The notes beneath the pieces are model-generated. The model was not told the DNA's origin. It worked only from the letters and a program-made list of their open reading frames with translations, and did not search any database. Positions 21,979 to 31,784 of a stretch of 33,176 nt of DNA are shown here, piece after piece (the stretch's first letter is position 1; every line of letters starts with the position of its first letter). The stretch is taken from the NCBI GenBank assembly GCA_015680685.1, contig MNCI01004406.1, positions 28,401 through 61,576 of the forward strand, read 5' to 3'. The position numbers and the translations under genes are program-made. This DNA is from Gnetum montanum (taxonomy: Eukaryota > Streptophyta > Gnetopsida > Gnetales > Gnetaceae).

Positions 21979-22050
21979 TACATCAACAAGGCCTCATCGA
22001 TGGGGCCCCATCGATGAGGCCCCGTCAACACTTGTTAAAAACTCTATATA
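21979..22050 (+). promoter_or_regulatory. Internal U3-like promoter module with 32-bp palindrome
   Basis: 21979-22002 matches the 3' LTR U3 at 25594-25617 at 23 of 24 bases. It then forms a perfect 32-bp palindrome (21990-22021; half-site GGCCTCATCGATGGGG). A TATATATA run follows at about 22043, then AATGCATACT, echoing AATGCATGCT after the TATA box of the 3' LTR. It lies about 440 bp upstream of the third frame. A promoter role is inferred from this order of parts. Confidence 0.55.
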
Positions 22051-22489
22051 TACCAATGCATACTTTGCAATTACTTGACATTGGCTTCATGACACGAGGG
22101 AAGTTTTTGCCATTTTTTAGAGCCCATAACTTTCCAACCATTTTTTCAACTCACTTTTATTTTTATCTTACAGTTACCAAAGGTAAGCTCTTCATTATGG
22201 GGGCTGCAAACCTTAAGGTTTCTGATGAAATGTTTTGAAACTTTTTCAAACTCCCTCAAAGGGTTAATGAATACAATGATAGGAAACCATCAATTTTTGA
22301 GAGTTAACCATTCTAACACCCTTTGAAATTACTTCTTAACATTAAAACATATATAAAATAATGATTAAAATTGATTAAATTAGCCATAATCACAACTTAG
22401 CCAAGCGTAACTATCCTAAGGAGATAAGGTATCCCAATTGTTTTATCTTATACAACAATTGCTAAGCTATGGTCATGTAGTGATTACAG
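22022..22489 (+). other. Putative leader of the third frame
   Basis: Sequence between the U3-like module and the ATG at 22490. Short open stretches at 22014-22238 and 22438-22635 are in other frames and match nothing known to me. Confidence 0.35.
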
Positions 22490-25330
22490 ATGGCACCAAG
22501 ACTAAAATGACCGCAAGAGGGAGGACCCTCTCAAGCAAGGAAGAAATGACCCAGAATTCGAAGGAGCCAACAAAAACAAGTCTAGGAGCCACCAGAGGCA
22601 ACCCGTGCAACAAGACCTCTTCGAGAGAAGCCTAAAGTGGAATTTTTTCAACAAATTCCTAAAGAAGAAGTTCCATTAGAACAATCATAGTGAGGAGAAG
22701 CACCAAGACCCATACAAAGGCTTGAAGTCACACTAACACAAGTCTGCTTCGACACCATCAGGTCCTGTGAGATCCAATGCTTAGTTCTCCAAGAACTAAA
22801 ATTTTGGACATTTTTAAAGCATGCTCTAGCAAAGGTAAAAGCATAATTGCAAATCTCTCCCATGTGGCCAGTCATGACTTCCAATGGGAAGTGGTACATG
22901 GAAGAGACGTATCTCTTTTAGAACAATAAAAGGCTAGGCTCCACAATGAAAATCAAGGATATTCAAGTGTCCTACTTGGCTGAAGCTGTCGCACAGGTGT
23001 TGTGGTTGCTTGATACTAGGACACAACTAGTAGAGCTGTCAACACAAGGTGACCTTTAGGCCAAAAAGAAGTAGACTCAGTGGTGTTACAGGGTTGACTG
23101 TAAGGAATATGATGCACTCATATCGACAAAACGCATATACTTCAAAATTGTGGATTATCACCTTAATCCAATAGTGAGGCCTAGTAAGGTGATTGTGTTT
23201 TTTTCCCAAGCATGCACCACTCTAAGTAGGAGATTTCTAGCAAAACTTCCACAATTGATCTATTTAGAGATTGAAAAGTGCTTTAAAGAAAATGAATGTG
23301 GAAGGAACACCCTACCTTTTCCATGCCTCATCTAGAAACTTTGCAAAAGGCCAAGGATCATCCACTATGAAAATGACACAATTAGACATGCTCCTTTGGC
23401 CTTCTAATTTTAAATAATGAAAGGTAAGACACCTTCCATGACTAAAGAAGAGGAGTAGAAGTTTCCACCTCCACTGCCTACTCAAGAAACAATGCCGAAG
23501 GCTTGCGAAACCATTAAGAACTTGCTCAAAATTTGAGAATATCTCTTACATGAATAGGATTAACGTGCAGGAATAAGTGATATGGAACCATCTATATATT
23601 AACCTATGATGAGTCACCTTAATGAGGCGGCTCAGACAATCAGCCATATGGAAAGGGGTGGACCAATATTCTTTGCCAAACAGATGTAGTTTCCCACAAG
23701 GTTAGATCCCAATGCTTGAGAGGTGATGATGTCATTTTCTCAACACCATTTATTCCCAAAATTTTTTGAGAATGATGCCTCCTTTTTAGTGTGTTTAGAG
23801 GAGGGCAAAGAGGTAACTATACTGGTGATGTAACACCAAGGGCAAGAGGCCACTGGTAAAGTAGTCGTTGACCAAATCACTAAAGTGCTTAATGCACCTA
23901 TAGTGTCTATACCAAATGTATCTACACTTCAAGATGTGCAAACATCTGCAAGCATGGTTAGCAAAAAATTGAGTGTAGCCTAGCATGAATAGTTGTTGGA
24001 TCAATTGGTAGGGACTAGGCAACTAATTTTGGATATCTTTGATTTTTCGGACATCACTGTAACCCAATCGGGGCTACTAGAAACAAAGGACAAGTGCATC
24101 ATCCTAGAGGGACAACTTAAAATAGCCTAAGCACCGAACCAATGCTTGGCCATGAAAGTTGTTGATCCTGTGCTCCTCAGCCTAGTAACAACTAGAGATG
24201 AAATTTTTCAATAGCTTCAAGAATGACTAAAACAAGCTAAGGAGGAAATGGTGATGACCATCTTCAACTAGTCTATAAAAGAAGCAAAAACCTACTTAGT
24301 TCAGAAATACTTGGTTCAAATGCATCAGGAAAATGAATCACTGACCATAGAAAATCATCACCTATGCAATGTTGATACATAGAAGCAACAAATGCAAAAA
24401 ATCATTCATCAATAGTAGGAGTAACTCACTAAGGTAAATACTGAGTTGAGGAAATTGGCTACAGAAAATCAAAATTTATCTATGAAGGAAGTTCAAGCCT
24501 TACACTAGAAGTCTACCATTGAGATTGCCTCCAAGAAGAATGAGGCTCTTAAGTTTAAAAGAGTTAAAAATCACTATAGAAACCTGGTTGTCTTGTAGAA
24601 GGAGGTAAATGAGAAACATATTCAAATGGCTAAGGCAAAATTAAATGAAGCCCTTTAGCAACTCTAGTAAGGAAGAAAAGTATGGCAGCCCATCATTAAT
24701 GGGGTTGATATTTATAACAAAGTAAAGAATTGCTTGAAGGAGTTGCAAATTGAAAAAATGACAAAATACATGGAATTGACCAATCTTCACTATGCAAACT
24801 TGGTAATGCTAACTGTCAAATGACTGTGGTCATAATTGGAAAAACAAGTGACCAGCTTGTACTTGCTATACGAGGCTGAGTTCAAGCACCATAAAGATAC
24901 TAAGCAAAAGCTTGAGATAGCAAATGTTGAACTTAAAATTCTCAAGGCATGGTTCACAGATCAATGATCAACTACAAAGTACTTGGCTAAGAGAATGAAT
25001 AATTACCAGAAGCTGAAAGATGCAATCAAAGCGTTTGACATCAAGTGCAAATAATTCACTACCTCATTTATCAACGCAAAGGAGCTATTCTTGGTGATTC
25101 CCTGTCCTTGGGATGTGCCCATTCTAACCCACATTGGCAAAGCTGCATGGACAATGCATGATCCCAAGAGTATGGAAGAGAAAATGAAAGCAATGTTGGA
25201 TGCTTTTCACCTCCCACTAGAAGTTGTAGTAGTAGTAGGATAGCCATAGCTACCTCAGCCACTGCATGTGCCTAAAGCTAGTGAAGGTCCTTTAGAGCCT
25301 CAAGAGCCACTACCACCTGGGACTATATGA
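22490..25330 (+). pseudogene. Athila element third frame: long coiled-coil-like protein of unknown function
   Basis: From ATG 22490 to TGA 25328-25330 one frame of about 946 codons keeps register; sampled points at 22490, 23150, 24248 and 25094 agree. About 40 stops interrupt it. Every one checked is TAG, TAA or TGA where one C-to-T change from CAG, CAA or CGA explains it. The N-terminal third is basic then globular (KWYMEETYLF, VSYLAEAVAQVLWLLDTRTQ, KRIYFKIVDYHLNPIVRPSK). The last 370 codons are Lys/Glu/Gln/Leu-rich with heptad character (ENESLTIENHH, ELRKLATENQNLS, KQKLEIANVELKILK) and end in a Pro-rich tail. No clear signal peptide or membrane span was seen, so it is not evidently env-like. 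It may belong to the 'putative plant transposon protein' type of accessory frame; that is a guess. Confidence 0.65.
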
Positions 25331-25565
25331 CCTTCTTCACCAACTTCATGCCATCAGAGGAGATGTTGTCCAATTTTAAAGAGTCATGTCATGGTGTTCA
25401 ATTTTTGTGTCATGAACACCATAATTTTTGTAATGTGTTGATCTGTATACTCAGACACTTAGTTTTGTCAAGTAAATTTTCTTTTTTTTTTTTATTAAAA
25501 GTTAGTTAATAATCCCATACCTTCCCAATTTTGTAAAGAAACTCAAGGATAAGTTTTCATTTAGT

Positions 25566-25575
25566 CATGGGGGTA
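25566..25575 (+). promoter_or_regulatory. Probable polypurine tract, Athila element
   Basis: CATGGGGGTA immediately precedes the TGATGAGT start of the 3' LTR. It is G-rich, short and imperfect. Position is the main evidence. Confidence 0.5.
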
Positions 25576-26439
25576 TGATGAGTCATAATTGGTTACATCA
25601 ACGAGGCCTCATCGATGCATTGTTTCTTGCATCGACACGGCCTCATCGACATAGGGTCCATTTTTTTGCTATAAATGCATGCTCACCAGCTGCATTTGTG
25701 GCATCCAATTGATAGTATTAGCCAACTCTTGTAGTTTTTTCATTTGAGAGTTAGAATATTTCTCTTGATTTTCCACAGCAGGAGTCATTGAGTGTACAAA
25801 TATGTATTCAAGCACTATTGTACCTGAGCATAACATTGTGTGCAACAATAAAGATGAACTTCTTGATAAACCTTACAACATTCTAGATAGTTTAGATGTT
25901 TCATTTATACATTTAATATTTTAGTTATTTATTCAATGTTTTCTAGTAATTAAGTTAATTAAGTAATTAAGTGAGATAAGCTAGATAGATTAATTACATA
26001 AGTACAACTGCTTTGAGTGTAACACGCATCCGCTTGGTAATCCTAGTAGTGTTATTGCTTGGTGCACCTAGTGGCATAACACTTGGTAACCTAGTAGTGG
26101 ATACATGGGTTCAAGACATGTATGGAAAGTGGGATTAGATTCTTATGTTAGGAATAGTTAGAGATTAGTTAGTCAGTTAATTTAGATTAGTCATTAAATT
26201 ACTTTATCTCTCTCTTCAAAGCACCAAAGAACATAAAATATAAAATGGTAAAAATCATTTGTCTAAATTTCACTTAATCATACCTTTGTACTTCACAAGT
26301 GTAATCAGGAAGACAATAAATGATCTTAGGGTAAGGTTCACTGCCTATAAGACTAGTGCACTGGAAACTATAAAGTCTACGAAATTCAAATGGATCACAC
26401 GTGAACGCTTTGTGATTCATATGGTTGGGTGTAGGGGTA
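25576..26439 (+). repeat. 3' LTR of Athila element, end missing
   Basis: Starts TGATGAGTCATAATTGG. It has TATAAATG at 25670-25677 and AATAAA at 25847-25852, and is colinear with 13330-14229. It stops at GGGGTA: the terminal 15 bp present in the 5' LTR (CCTCGCCACTCATCA) are absent, and the target duplication ATCAT follows at once. Confidence 0.9.
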
Positions 26440-26444
26440 ATCAT

Positions 26445-28000
26445 TATTTTCAATAAACAAGACATATTCTTCTAAATGTAAATGTAATCCTCATATACAT
26501 GTTGAACATCTTAAATGATCTTGTTCACTTTATTGTTATATTCTCCCTGTTCATGTGGTGTATCTTCGACTACCATGCTATCACTATCTTGTTCACTAGG
26601 GATAATATCCCTAGCTAAGGGAGGATGACCCTTAGAAATTTCATTATTAATTTCAATAGGCACATACATCAGAGTTACATCATTTAAAGGAGTTTTTTAA
26701 TTTGAAGATTCCTCCTTCATAGATCAACATTTTTCTCTAAAGATGACATCTTGACTATAAATAACCATTTTAGTTTATGAATTATACAACTTAGAAGCTT
26801 TAAAATCATGTTCATATCCAAGAAAAATACATTTGAAAAACTTAGAGTCTAATTAGTACCTATTAGATTTTGGAACATGTACATAGTCTTCACAACCAAA
26901 AATCTTCAAATAGTTTAAATTAATGAACCTACCACTGCAAACTTCCTTTGAAATTTTTCCATCAAGAGTTGATGAAAAAGATCTATTGATAACATAACAT
27001 GTAGTCATTACTACTTCACCCAAGAAATGCTTGTCAAGATTAGATTCATTGAGCATACATCTGGCATGTTCCATCATCAATGTTCAATTGAAGTGTTGTG
27101 CTACTCCATTTTGTTTAAGAGTCCCTAGAATAGTCTTTTACCTTTGAATGCCTTGTTCTTTACAAAAAACATTAAATTTAGCTGAGTAAAGCTCACCACC
27201 ATTGTTAGTTCTTAGAATTTTCCAAATACTTCAAACTTATGTTTTAATAAATAGATTTAGCTCTTTCTAGAATAATCATCAATAAAAGAAACATAATACA
27301 TAGCACCTCTAAGAGAACTTTTTTTAATATCTTTAACAAATTCACATACATCACTATGTATTAATTCTAATATCTAAAGAGATTTATCATTACTTCTTTG
27401 AAAACTCTGACGCCTCTATTTACCATGTAGACAATGATGGTAGAAATCCAAAGAATATTTTGAAGGCTTAAATTTACCTTGTTTGTAAAATTCCTTAAGT
27501 CCTTTTTCGCCAAGATGTCCCATTCTTTTATGTCACAAATCAATACTTGAATTTAAATCAATAACTAAAAATGCACTTAATTTTTGCTTTACTATCTTAG
27601 CTTCTAATTTATACAACTTGCTTGTTTTAATTCTAGAAGCCAAGAAAGATGAACCATGTAGTATTGAACATTTTCTACCTCCAAAGATAATAATTAGTCC
27701 TACATCATCTAGTTCACTTACGAATGAAATATTTTTAGTAAGTGTTGGAACATGACATACATTGGGATTCGATTTAACAACATTTTGAAACTAAATCTTT
27801 ACCTTTCCATAACCTGTAACTTTGCATACATCATCTGCATTTTTCCTATTATTTCCTTTATACATAATGTTGAATATCACTTATATTCCGCATTGGTATA
27901 TTTTCTTTGTACGCATAATGTCTAATATGTCATATATTTGATGTTTTCCATGACATTTGAGGATGAAATGTCACAATTGGTATTAGATAAAACCATGATC
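26445..28000 (-). pseudogene. copia element 2 protease and integrase
   Basis: Minus strand from about 28000: a degenerate protease site WIMVLSNTN (about 27990-27960), then NVCHVPTLTKNISFVSELDD (about 27760-27700) and KTSKLYKLEAK. The zinc domain HKRMGHLGEKGLKEF is near 27530, and integrase HSDVCEFVKDIKKSSLRG near 27350-27300 keeps the first catalytic Asp. RTNNGGELYSAKF (about 27210) has the second Asp changed to Asn. The open stretch 27080-26853 (MEHARCMLNESNLDKHFLGE to DYVHVPKSN) and FLGYEHDFKASKLY follow. It ends at the Athila insertion; the frame continues at 13324. Gag and the 5' LTR are missing, so the element is truncated near 28000. Confidence 0.87.
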
Positions 28001-29538
28001 CAAAAGGCCATTTAAAACCATGGACTAACTACAACATGAATCTGATGATGAACCTTAAATCCATAACATAGGGAAAGCCATTAATCATCACAGAATGTAC
28101 TGTATATTTGTGATGCAAGTCAGAAGATACCTTTGGATCTAGCATCTAGATCCCAGCAACCAACAAAATTTCTTTCATGGATATCATTAACCAATGAATA
28201 TTTGATCACATCTCATCAAAATTCATCAATTACAAGAGATGTTGATAAGTAATGATACATCGGTCCAGGTAACTCTTACCCATCTTGATACTATAATTAT
28301 TAATCGATTAGGGTAATTGTTAAATTTATTTCACGAAAGTTAGTAACCATGACCTAAATTGATTTTTTTTGTTAAAATTTACTATCCAAGTAATCTAGAA
28401 GATTCCAAGTTACCATATGTTAGTTTAGAAATGTCAATCAAACAAAATAGGCTAGTTTGGTCCTTTTAAATCTCAAAAAATCAGCTTCATTTTTAACCCT
28501 AAAACTATGTCCAATGCATAGTACTTGTCGAGAAAATTCCAACAGTACAAATTTTGTCTAATTAGACTTATAGTCTGGGAGATATTGACGCTTAAAGTTT
28601 TTCATTATATGCACATTAAAATAATATTAAATCATTAAATTATTACTTTATTATTTGAACAAAAAAATTAGGATTGGGAATCAACCTGGAATTGTCATTT
28701 ACCCACACCAAACCCTTACCCTGCCATTAGTCAAACCAACACATCAACCACCAATGCAAAGTGGAATAAAATAATAATAAAAAGTTTCAAAAAAACCTTA
28801 AAATTTTTTTAAAACAGGAGGTCGTGGGTTCAAACCTTGAACTCTTGTGTTTAAAATCCATTTAAAAAATATAATATCACTATATATATATATATATATA
28901 TTTAAAAGAAACTGGTTGTGCTTGCTGCCAACCACGCCCAACCACGACGAGGTTACAGCAAGCTGCAACTAGTCGTGGCAAGGCCACGGCCAATCCTAGC
29001 TGCTAAATTTGGCCCTTGGGGTTAGCCCCCAATGGGAAACAAAAAAAACTGTGTCATGTGCCTTTGTCACCACCACTAGTGCTCCTCTACCGTCGTTGCT
29101 CACACCTCTATTGTCGTCTGCCATTTGCTCTTTTGCCAACATCACATAACCTTCATCAATTGCCCATGCTACTTGCTACCATTTGCACCTCTATTTGCTA
29201 CCATTTTCCCTACCTGCCCGCGTAGGCTAATGCAAGCTGCCAACTAAAACCCTTGCTTCCATAATTCACCAAAACCCTCGTTGCATTTTTTGTTGTCGCT
29301 GGCCATTCTTTTGGTAGTTATGTTGTCGTCATTAACTACACTACATGCCAACTGTCACTACCATAGTCGCTACCACCTGTGCCACCACTACCTTCCACCG
29401 CTATCGAATCGCCATTGTTGCCCACTCCACCTGCACAATCTGCTACCCAACACTATGCAGCCTTAAACGGCCATGTCGTATTACCTACAACCATGCCTGC
29501 CATGCTACACTACATCACATCTCACCTCCTGCACCACC
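28001..29538. other. Gene-free region with AT microsatellite and C-rich half
   Basis: 28001-28870 shows no recognised coding on either strand. An (AT)n run lies at 28881-28902. From about 28910 the composition changes to C-rich (many CCAC, CACC and CTACC words), with short open frames on the plus strand that look like low-complexity chance frames. A string GTGGGTTCAAACC near 28827 resembles a tRNA/SINE B box, but no A box or element ends were found. Confidence 0.4.
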
Positions 29539-29824
29539 CATCACTACCTCCCATATCATCCATCATTGCCTACCATGTCATCCATCACTACCTCCTATGT
29601 CGTCCATCATTGCCTCCTATGTCACCCATCACTACCTCCTGTGTCATACATCACTACCTCTCATGCTGCCTATTACTACCTCTTGTGTTATCCAATGCTA
29701 CCTCCCATGCTACCCATCATTGTCTTCCCTGCTGCCCATCACTGCCTCCCATGCCACCCATCACTACCTCGCATGTCATCCATCACTACCTCCTGTGCCA
29801 TCCATTACTGCCTCCAACGTCATC
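29539..29824 (+). repeat. 22-bp minisatellite, 13 units
   Basis: Thirteen consecutive 22-bp units without length change, consensus close to CATCACTACCTCCCATGTCATC, starting at 29539, 29561, 29583 and so on to 29803-29824. Unit divergence is moderate, mainly C/T. Because 22 is not a multiple of 3 and the unit lacks stops, all three plus-strand frames stay open (29345-29830, 29379-29837, 29473-30045). I do not regard these as genes. Confidence 0.9.
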
Positions 29825-29870
29825 ACATGAGCCTTGAAATGGCATGTCACTGCGACCATTGGTACCATTC

Positions 29871-29875
29871 ACAAC
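29871..29875. repeat. Target-site duplication, solo LTR (left)
   Basis: ACAAC, identical to 30853-30857 on the other side of the solo LTR. Confidence 0.85.
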
Positions 29876-30308
29876 TGATGAGTGGCAAGGTACCCCTACA
29901 CTCAACCATACGAAACGAGCATAACACGCACGATCCAGTCGAACTCCGTAGACTAAATGCCTACACGCCCCATGGAACACTTGGGGTTAATCATTTGTTT
30001 TCTTCCCAGACTTACTTGTGTTTGTCACGGTGTATGGTTAAGTAAGTTTAAGGTATATGATTTTTATATCTTTTATGTTTTTCTCCTATGCTATTGAGGT
30101 GAAGGGTTGAGAAACTAACTAACTCTAACTAAAGACTAAGTCTAAATTAACTAGCATCAGCATCCATTCCCACTTACTGTACACACCCTAAACTATGCAA
30201 CCGCGGCTACCAAACGCTAATCGTTAGTGGGATCACCATGCGTAACGCACGTGCTCGAAGTGGTCGTACTAAGGCACTTAAATAGCCTAAGCATAATGAG
30301 CATCCATT

Positions 30309-30468
30309 CCTTGACTAGCCGTACACATCCTTAGATGCTCGTAATCAAGTCGTACTCATTCCGCATTCTAGGAGTTGAGGGTGAGAGAATCTAATCGCGA
30401 TGAGCAAAAAATTCCTTGATTAGCCGTACACATCCGTAAATACTCGTAATCAAGTCGTACTCATGCCG
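30309..30468. repeat. 55-bp direct repeat inside the solo LTR
   Basis: 30309-30363 and 30414-30468 both read CCTTGA(C/T)TAGCCGTACACAT and onward through GTAATCAAGTCGTACTCAT(T/G)CCG, with five differences in 55 bp. It is not evident in the other LTR copies of the window, which may explain part of the extra length of this LTR. Confidence 0.8.
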
Positions 30469-30767
30469 TGCTACTGCAGGGTAATAAATAACAGGTAGAA
30501 AATAACATGTAAGAAATAACAAGTAATAAATCCTATTCCATGCACTACAAGGTTTATCCACAAAGCTCATCTTTATTGCCGTACACAACTTGCGTTCAGG
30601 TACAATGTTGCTTGAATAAAGATCCATTCACTTGGGGACTCCTACTGCGGGCACATGGAAAATATTCTATCTCTGGAGTGATCAATCTTCTAGAGTTTCC
30701 CTACTTCTAGCCTAGGATGGAAAATAAGGGGAGTGTCGCCTCTTATTTATAGATATGGTGGCGAACC

Positions 30768-30828
30768 ACAATATCGTGTATGCGATATCGCAGGGGATGA
30801 TGCGATATCGCATGGGATGCAATATCGC
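30768..30828 (-). promoter_or_regulatory. GCGATATCGC palindrome array in solo LTR U3
   Basis: Units start at 30768 (ACAATATCGT), 30782 and 30802 (both exact GCGATATCGC) and 30819 (GCAATATCGC). Spacings are 14, 20 and 17 bp. Same order as in 1-144, which has two more units. Confidence 0.6.
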
Positions 30829-30852
30829 AGCTCATGCAATCGCATCTCATCA

Positions 30853-30857
30853 ACAAC
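30853..30857. repeat. Target-site duplication, solo LTR (right)
   Basis: ACAAC, matching 29871-29875 exactly. Confidence 0.85.
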
Positions 30858-31047
30858 GAAACAATAAATTCTTTGTTATATGATGAAAAATTTTTAATTG
30901 TCCGTCAATTGACAAAAAAATTTGAAATTTCTATCAATAAATGAAAAATTCAAATTTTTATCATTAAATTGTTAGTTTAAAATTAGGAACTTGCAAAAAT
31001 AGTTTCCAGAATTAGAATTTGGCATGGTGGTAGCAATAGAGATAAAA

Positions 31048-31123
31048 ATTCCACAATTAAGCACACTCGCTTTGGAGTAGAACTAAGATGGATGACCCCT
31101 CGGGAAGTCTTGTTTTTCGCACC
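31048..31123 (+). pseudogene. 5S rRNA-derived fragment (5S pseudogene or Cassandra-type LTR)
   Basis: The segment follows the 3' half of plant 5S rRNA. AATTAAGCACACTCGC corresponds to the A-box region. GTAGAACTAAGATGGATG followed by ACC corresponds to the C box with 3 differences in 21 bases. TCGGGAAGTCTTG...TCGCACC corresponds to the 3' end. The 5' half is not convincing. The internal control regions of 5S genes are kept in the LTRs of Cassandra retrotransposons, so either origin is possible. No second copy, TG/CA ends or primer site was found. Confidence 0.65.
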
Positions 31124-31784
31124 AAAGTACTTAGATTCTAAAAGCCATACCTTTTAATTTTGAAAATATTTTTCGATGAATGAAGAGTCATTTCCTATAG
31201 ATTTCAACCTTCCGAACCTAATGGTGAAGTCAAATCCATCCCAAGGAACCCCAAAAATTATTTTTTACTCCTTTCCCGATATAGCACCTCAAGATCCTCA
31301 AAAGTTTAATTTTGGCATCGCTCAAGCATGTGATGTCTATTTTCAACATATGAATAATCATTTCTAACATTTTTTACCTTTCTGAACTCAATGGTGAGGT
31401 CAAATTTATTATCTAAACACCCTATAATTCAATGATATTATAAATTTAAGCTTTCAAGCTTTAAGATTTAGTGCATAACCCTTGCAAATAGTCTTAAGAT
31501 CACTATGGCATGTCATTAGTTACACTACCAGAGTTAGTGTTCTCAAGGCAGGTAGAAAGGTCATCAAAAATAACATAGTTAAATATTACTAAAATTAGAT
31601 AATATAATTATAAAAATAGATAATATAGTTATTTAGTTGATGTAGTTATTATTAGTCAATGTATTAGTTAATGATCAGTTGATGTAGTAGTTGGAGAATT
31701 AATTTAAGAAATAGAACAATCTTCAACCTTTAAGAAAAAGGGTATATTAATACATCTTTCAATCAAAACATAGGACAAAACAAC
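31124..31784. other. Gene-free spacer with weak direct repeat
   Basis: 31205-31235 and about 31374-31405 are similar (AACCTTCCGAACCTAATGGT against TACCTTTCTGAACTCAATGG, continuing GAAGTCAAAT/GAGGTCAAAT), about 170 bp apart. 31580-31680 is A+T rich. The open frame 31176-31367 matches nothing known to me. Confidence 0.4.

Larger units (their letters stand above)
13330..26439 (+). mobile_element. Athila-like Ty3/gypsy retrotransposon, 13.1 kb, nested in copia 2
   Basis: LTRs at 13330-14229 and 25576-26439 are colinear along their length. The 5' LTR has perfect 8-bp inverted ends (TGATGAGT...ACTCATCA). A degenerate tRNA-Asp primer site follows. Domain order is gag, protease, RT, RNase H, integrase, then a 2-kb spacer and a third long frame before the 3' LTR. 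There is one RNase H, no second RNase H before integrase, and no chromodomain seen. Together with the Asp primer and the 3' extra frame this points to the Athila lineage; the lineage call is by memory of motifs. Dozens of stops and altered catalytic sites mean it is dead. Confidence 0.88.
29876..30852 (-). mobile_element. Solo LTR, Athila family, GCGATATCGC subfamily
   Basis: A 977-bp LTR on the minus strand with ends TGATGAG...ACTCATCA and a perfect 5-bp target duplication ACAAC on both sides. No internal sequence or primer site adjoins it. From its 5' end: palindrome array (30828-30768), TATAAATA box (complement of 30744-30751), ATCTTTATTCAAGC (complement of about 30614-30627), AATAAA (complement of 30572-30577), then U5 with CGTATGGTTGAGTGTAGGGGTACC at the 3' end. 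The part downstream of the TATA box aligns with the LTRs at 13330 and 25576; the part upstream does not. It arose by recombination between the two LTRs of a full element. Confidence 0.93.

Noticed and set aside
22490-25330. Envelope protein of an Athila element
   Set aside because: No convincing signal peptide or membrane spans; the C-terminal part looks like a soluble coiled coil.
14231-25575. Endogenous pararetrovirus (caulimovirid)
   Set aside because: LTRs, tRNA-Asp primer site, integrase after RNase H and a target duplication identify an LTR retrotransposon; no movement-protein-like sequence was seen.
28817-28860. tRNA gene or SINE promoter (B-box-like GGTTCAAACC)
   Set aside because: No A box at the right distance, no cloverleaf, no tail or target duplication.
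29345-30045. Three overlapping proteins of 152-190 residues
   Set aside because: All three frames are open only because the 22-bp repeat unit lacks stops; the peptides are low complexity and in three frames at once.
1-30852. One giant minus-strand element with LTRs at 1-144 and 29876-30852
   Set aside because: The right LTR has its own ACAAC duplication on both sides and no primer site on its inner side, so it is a solo LTR; the left fragment's flank (TTAGG) does not match.
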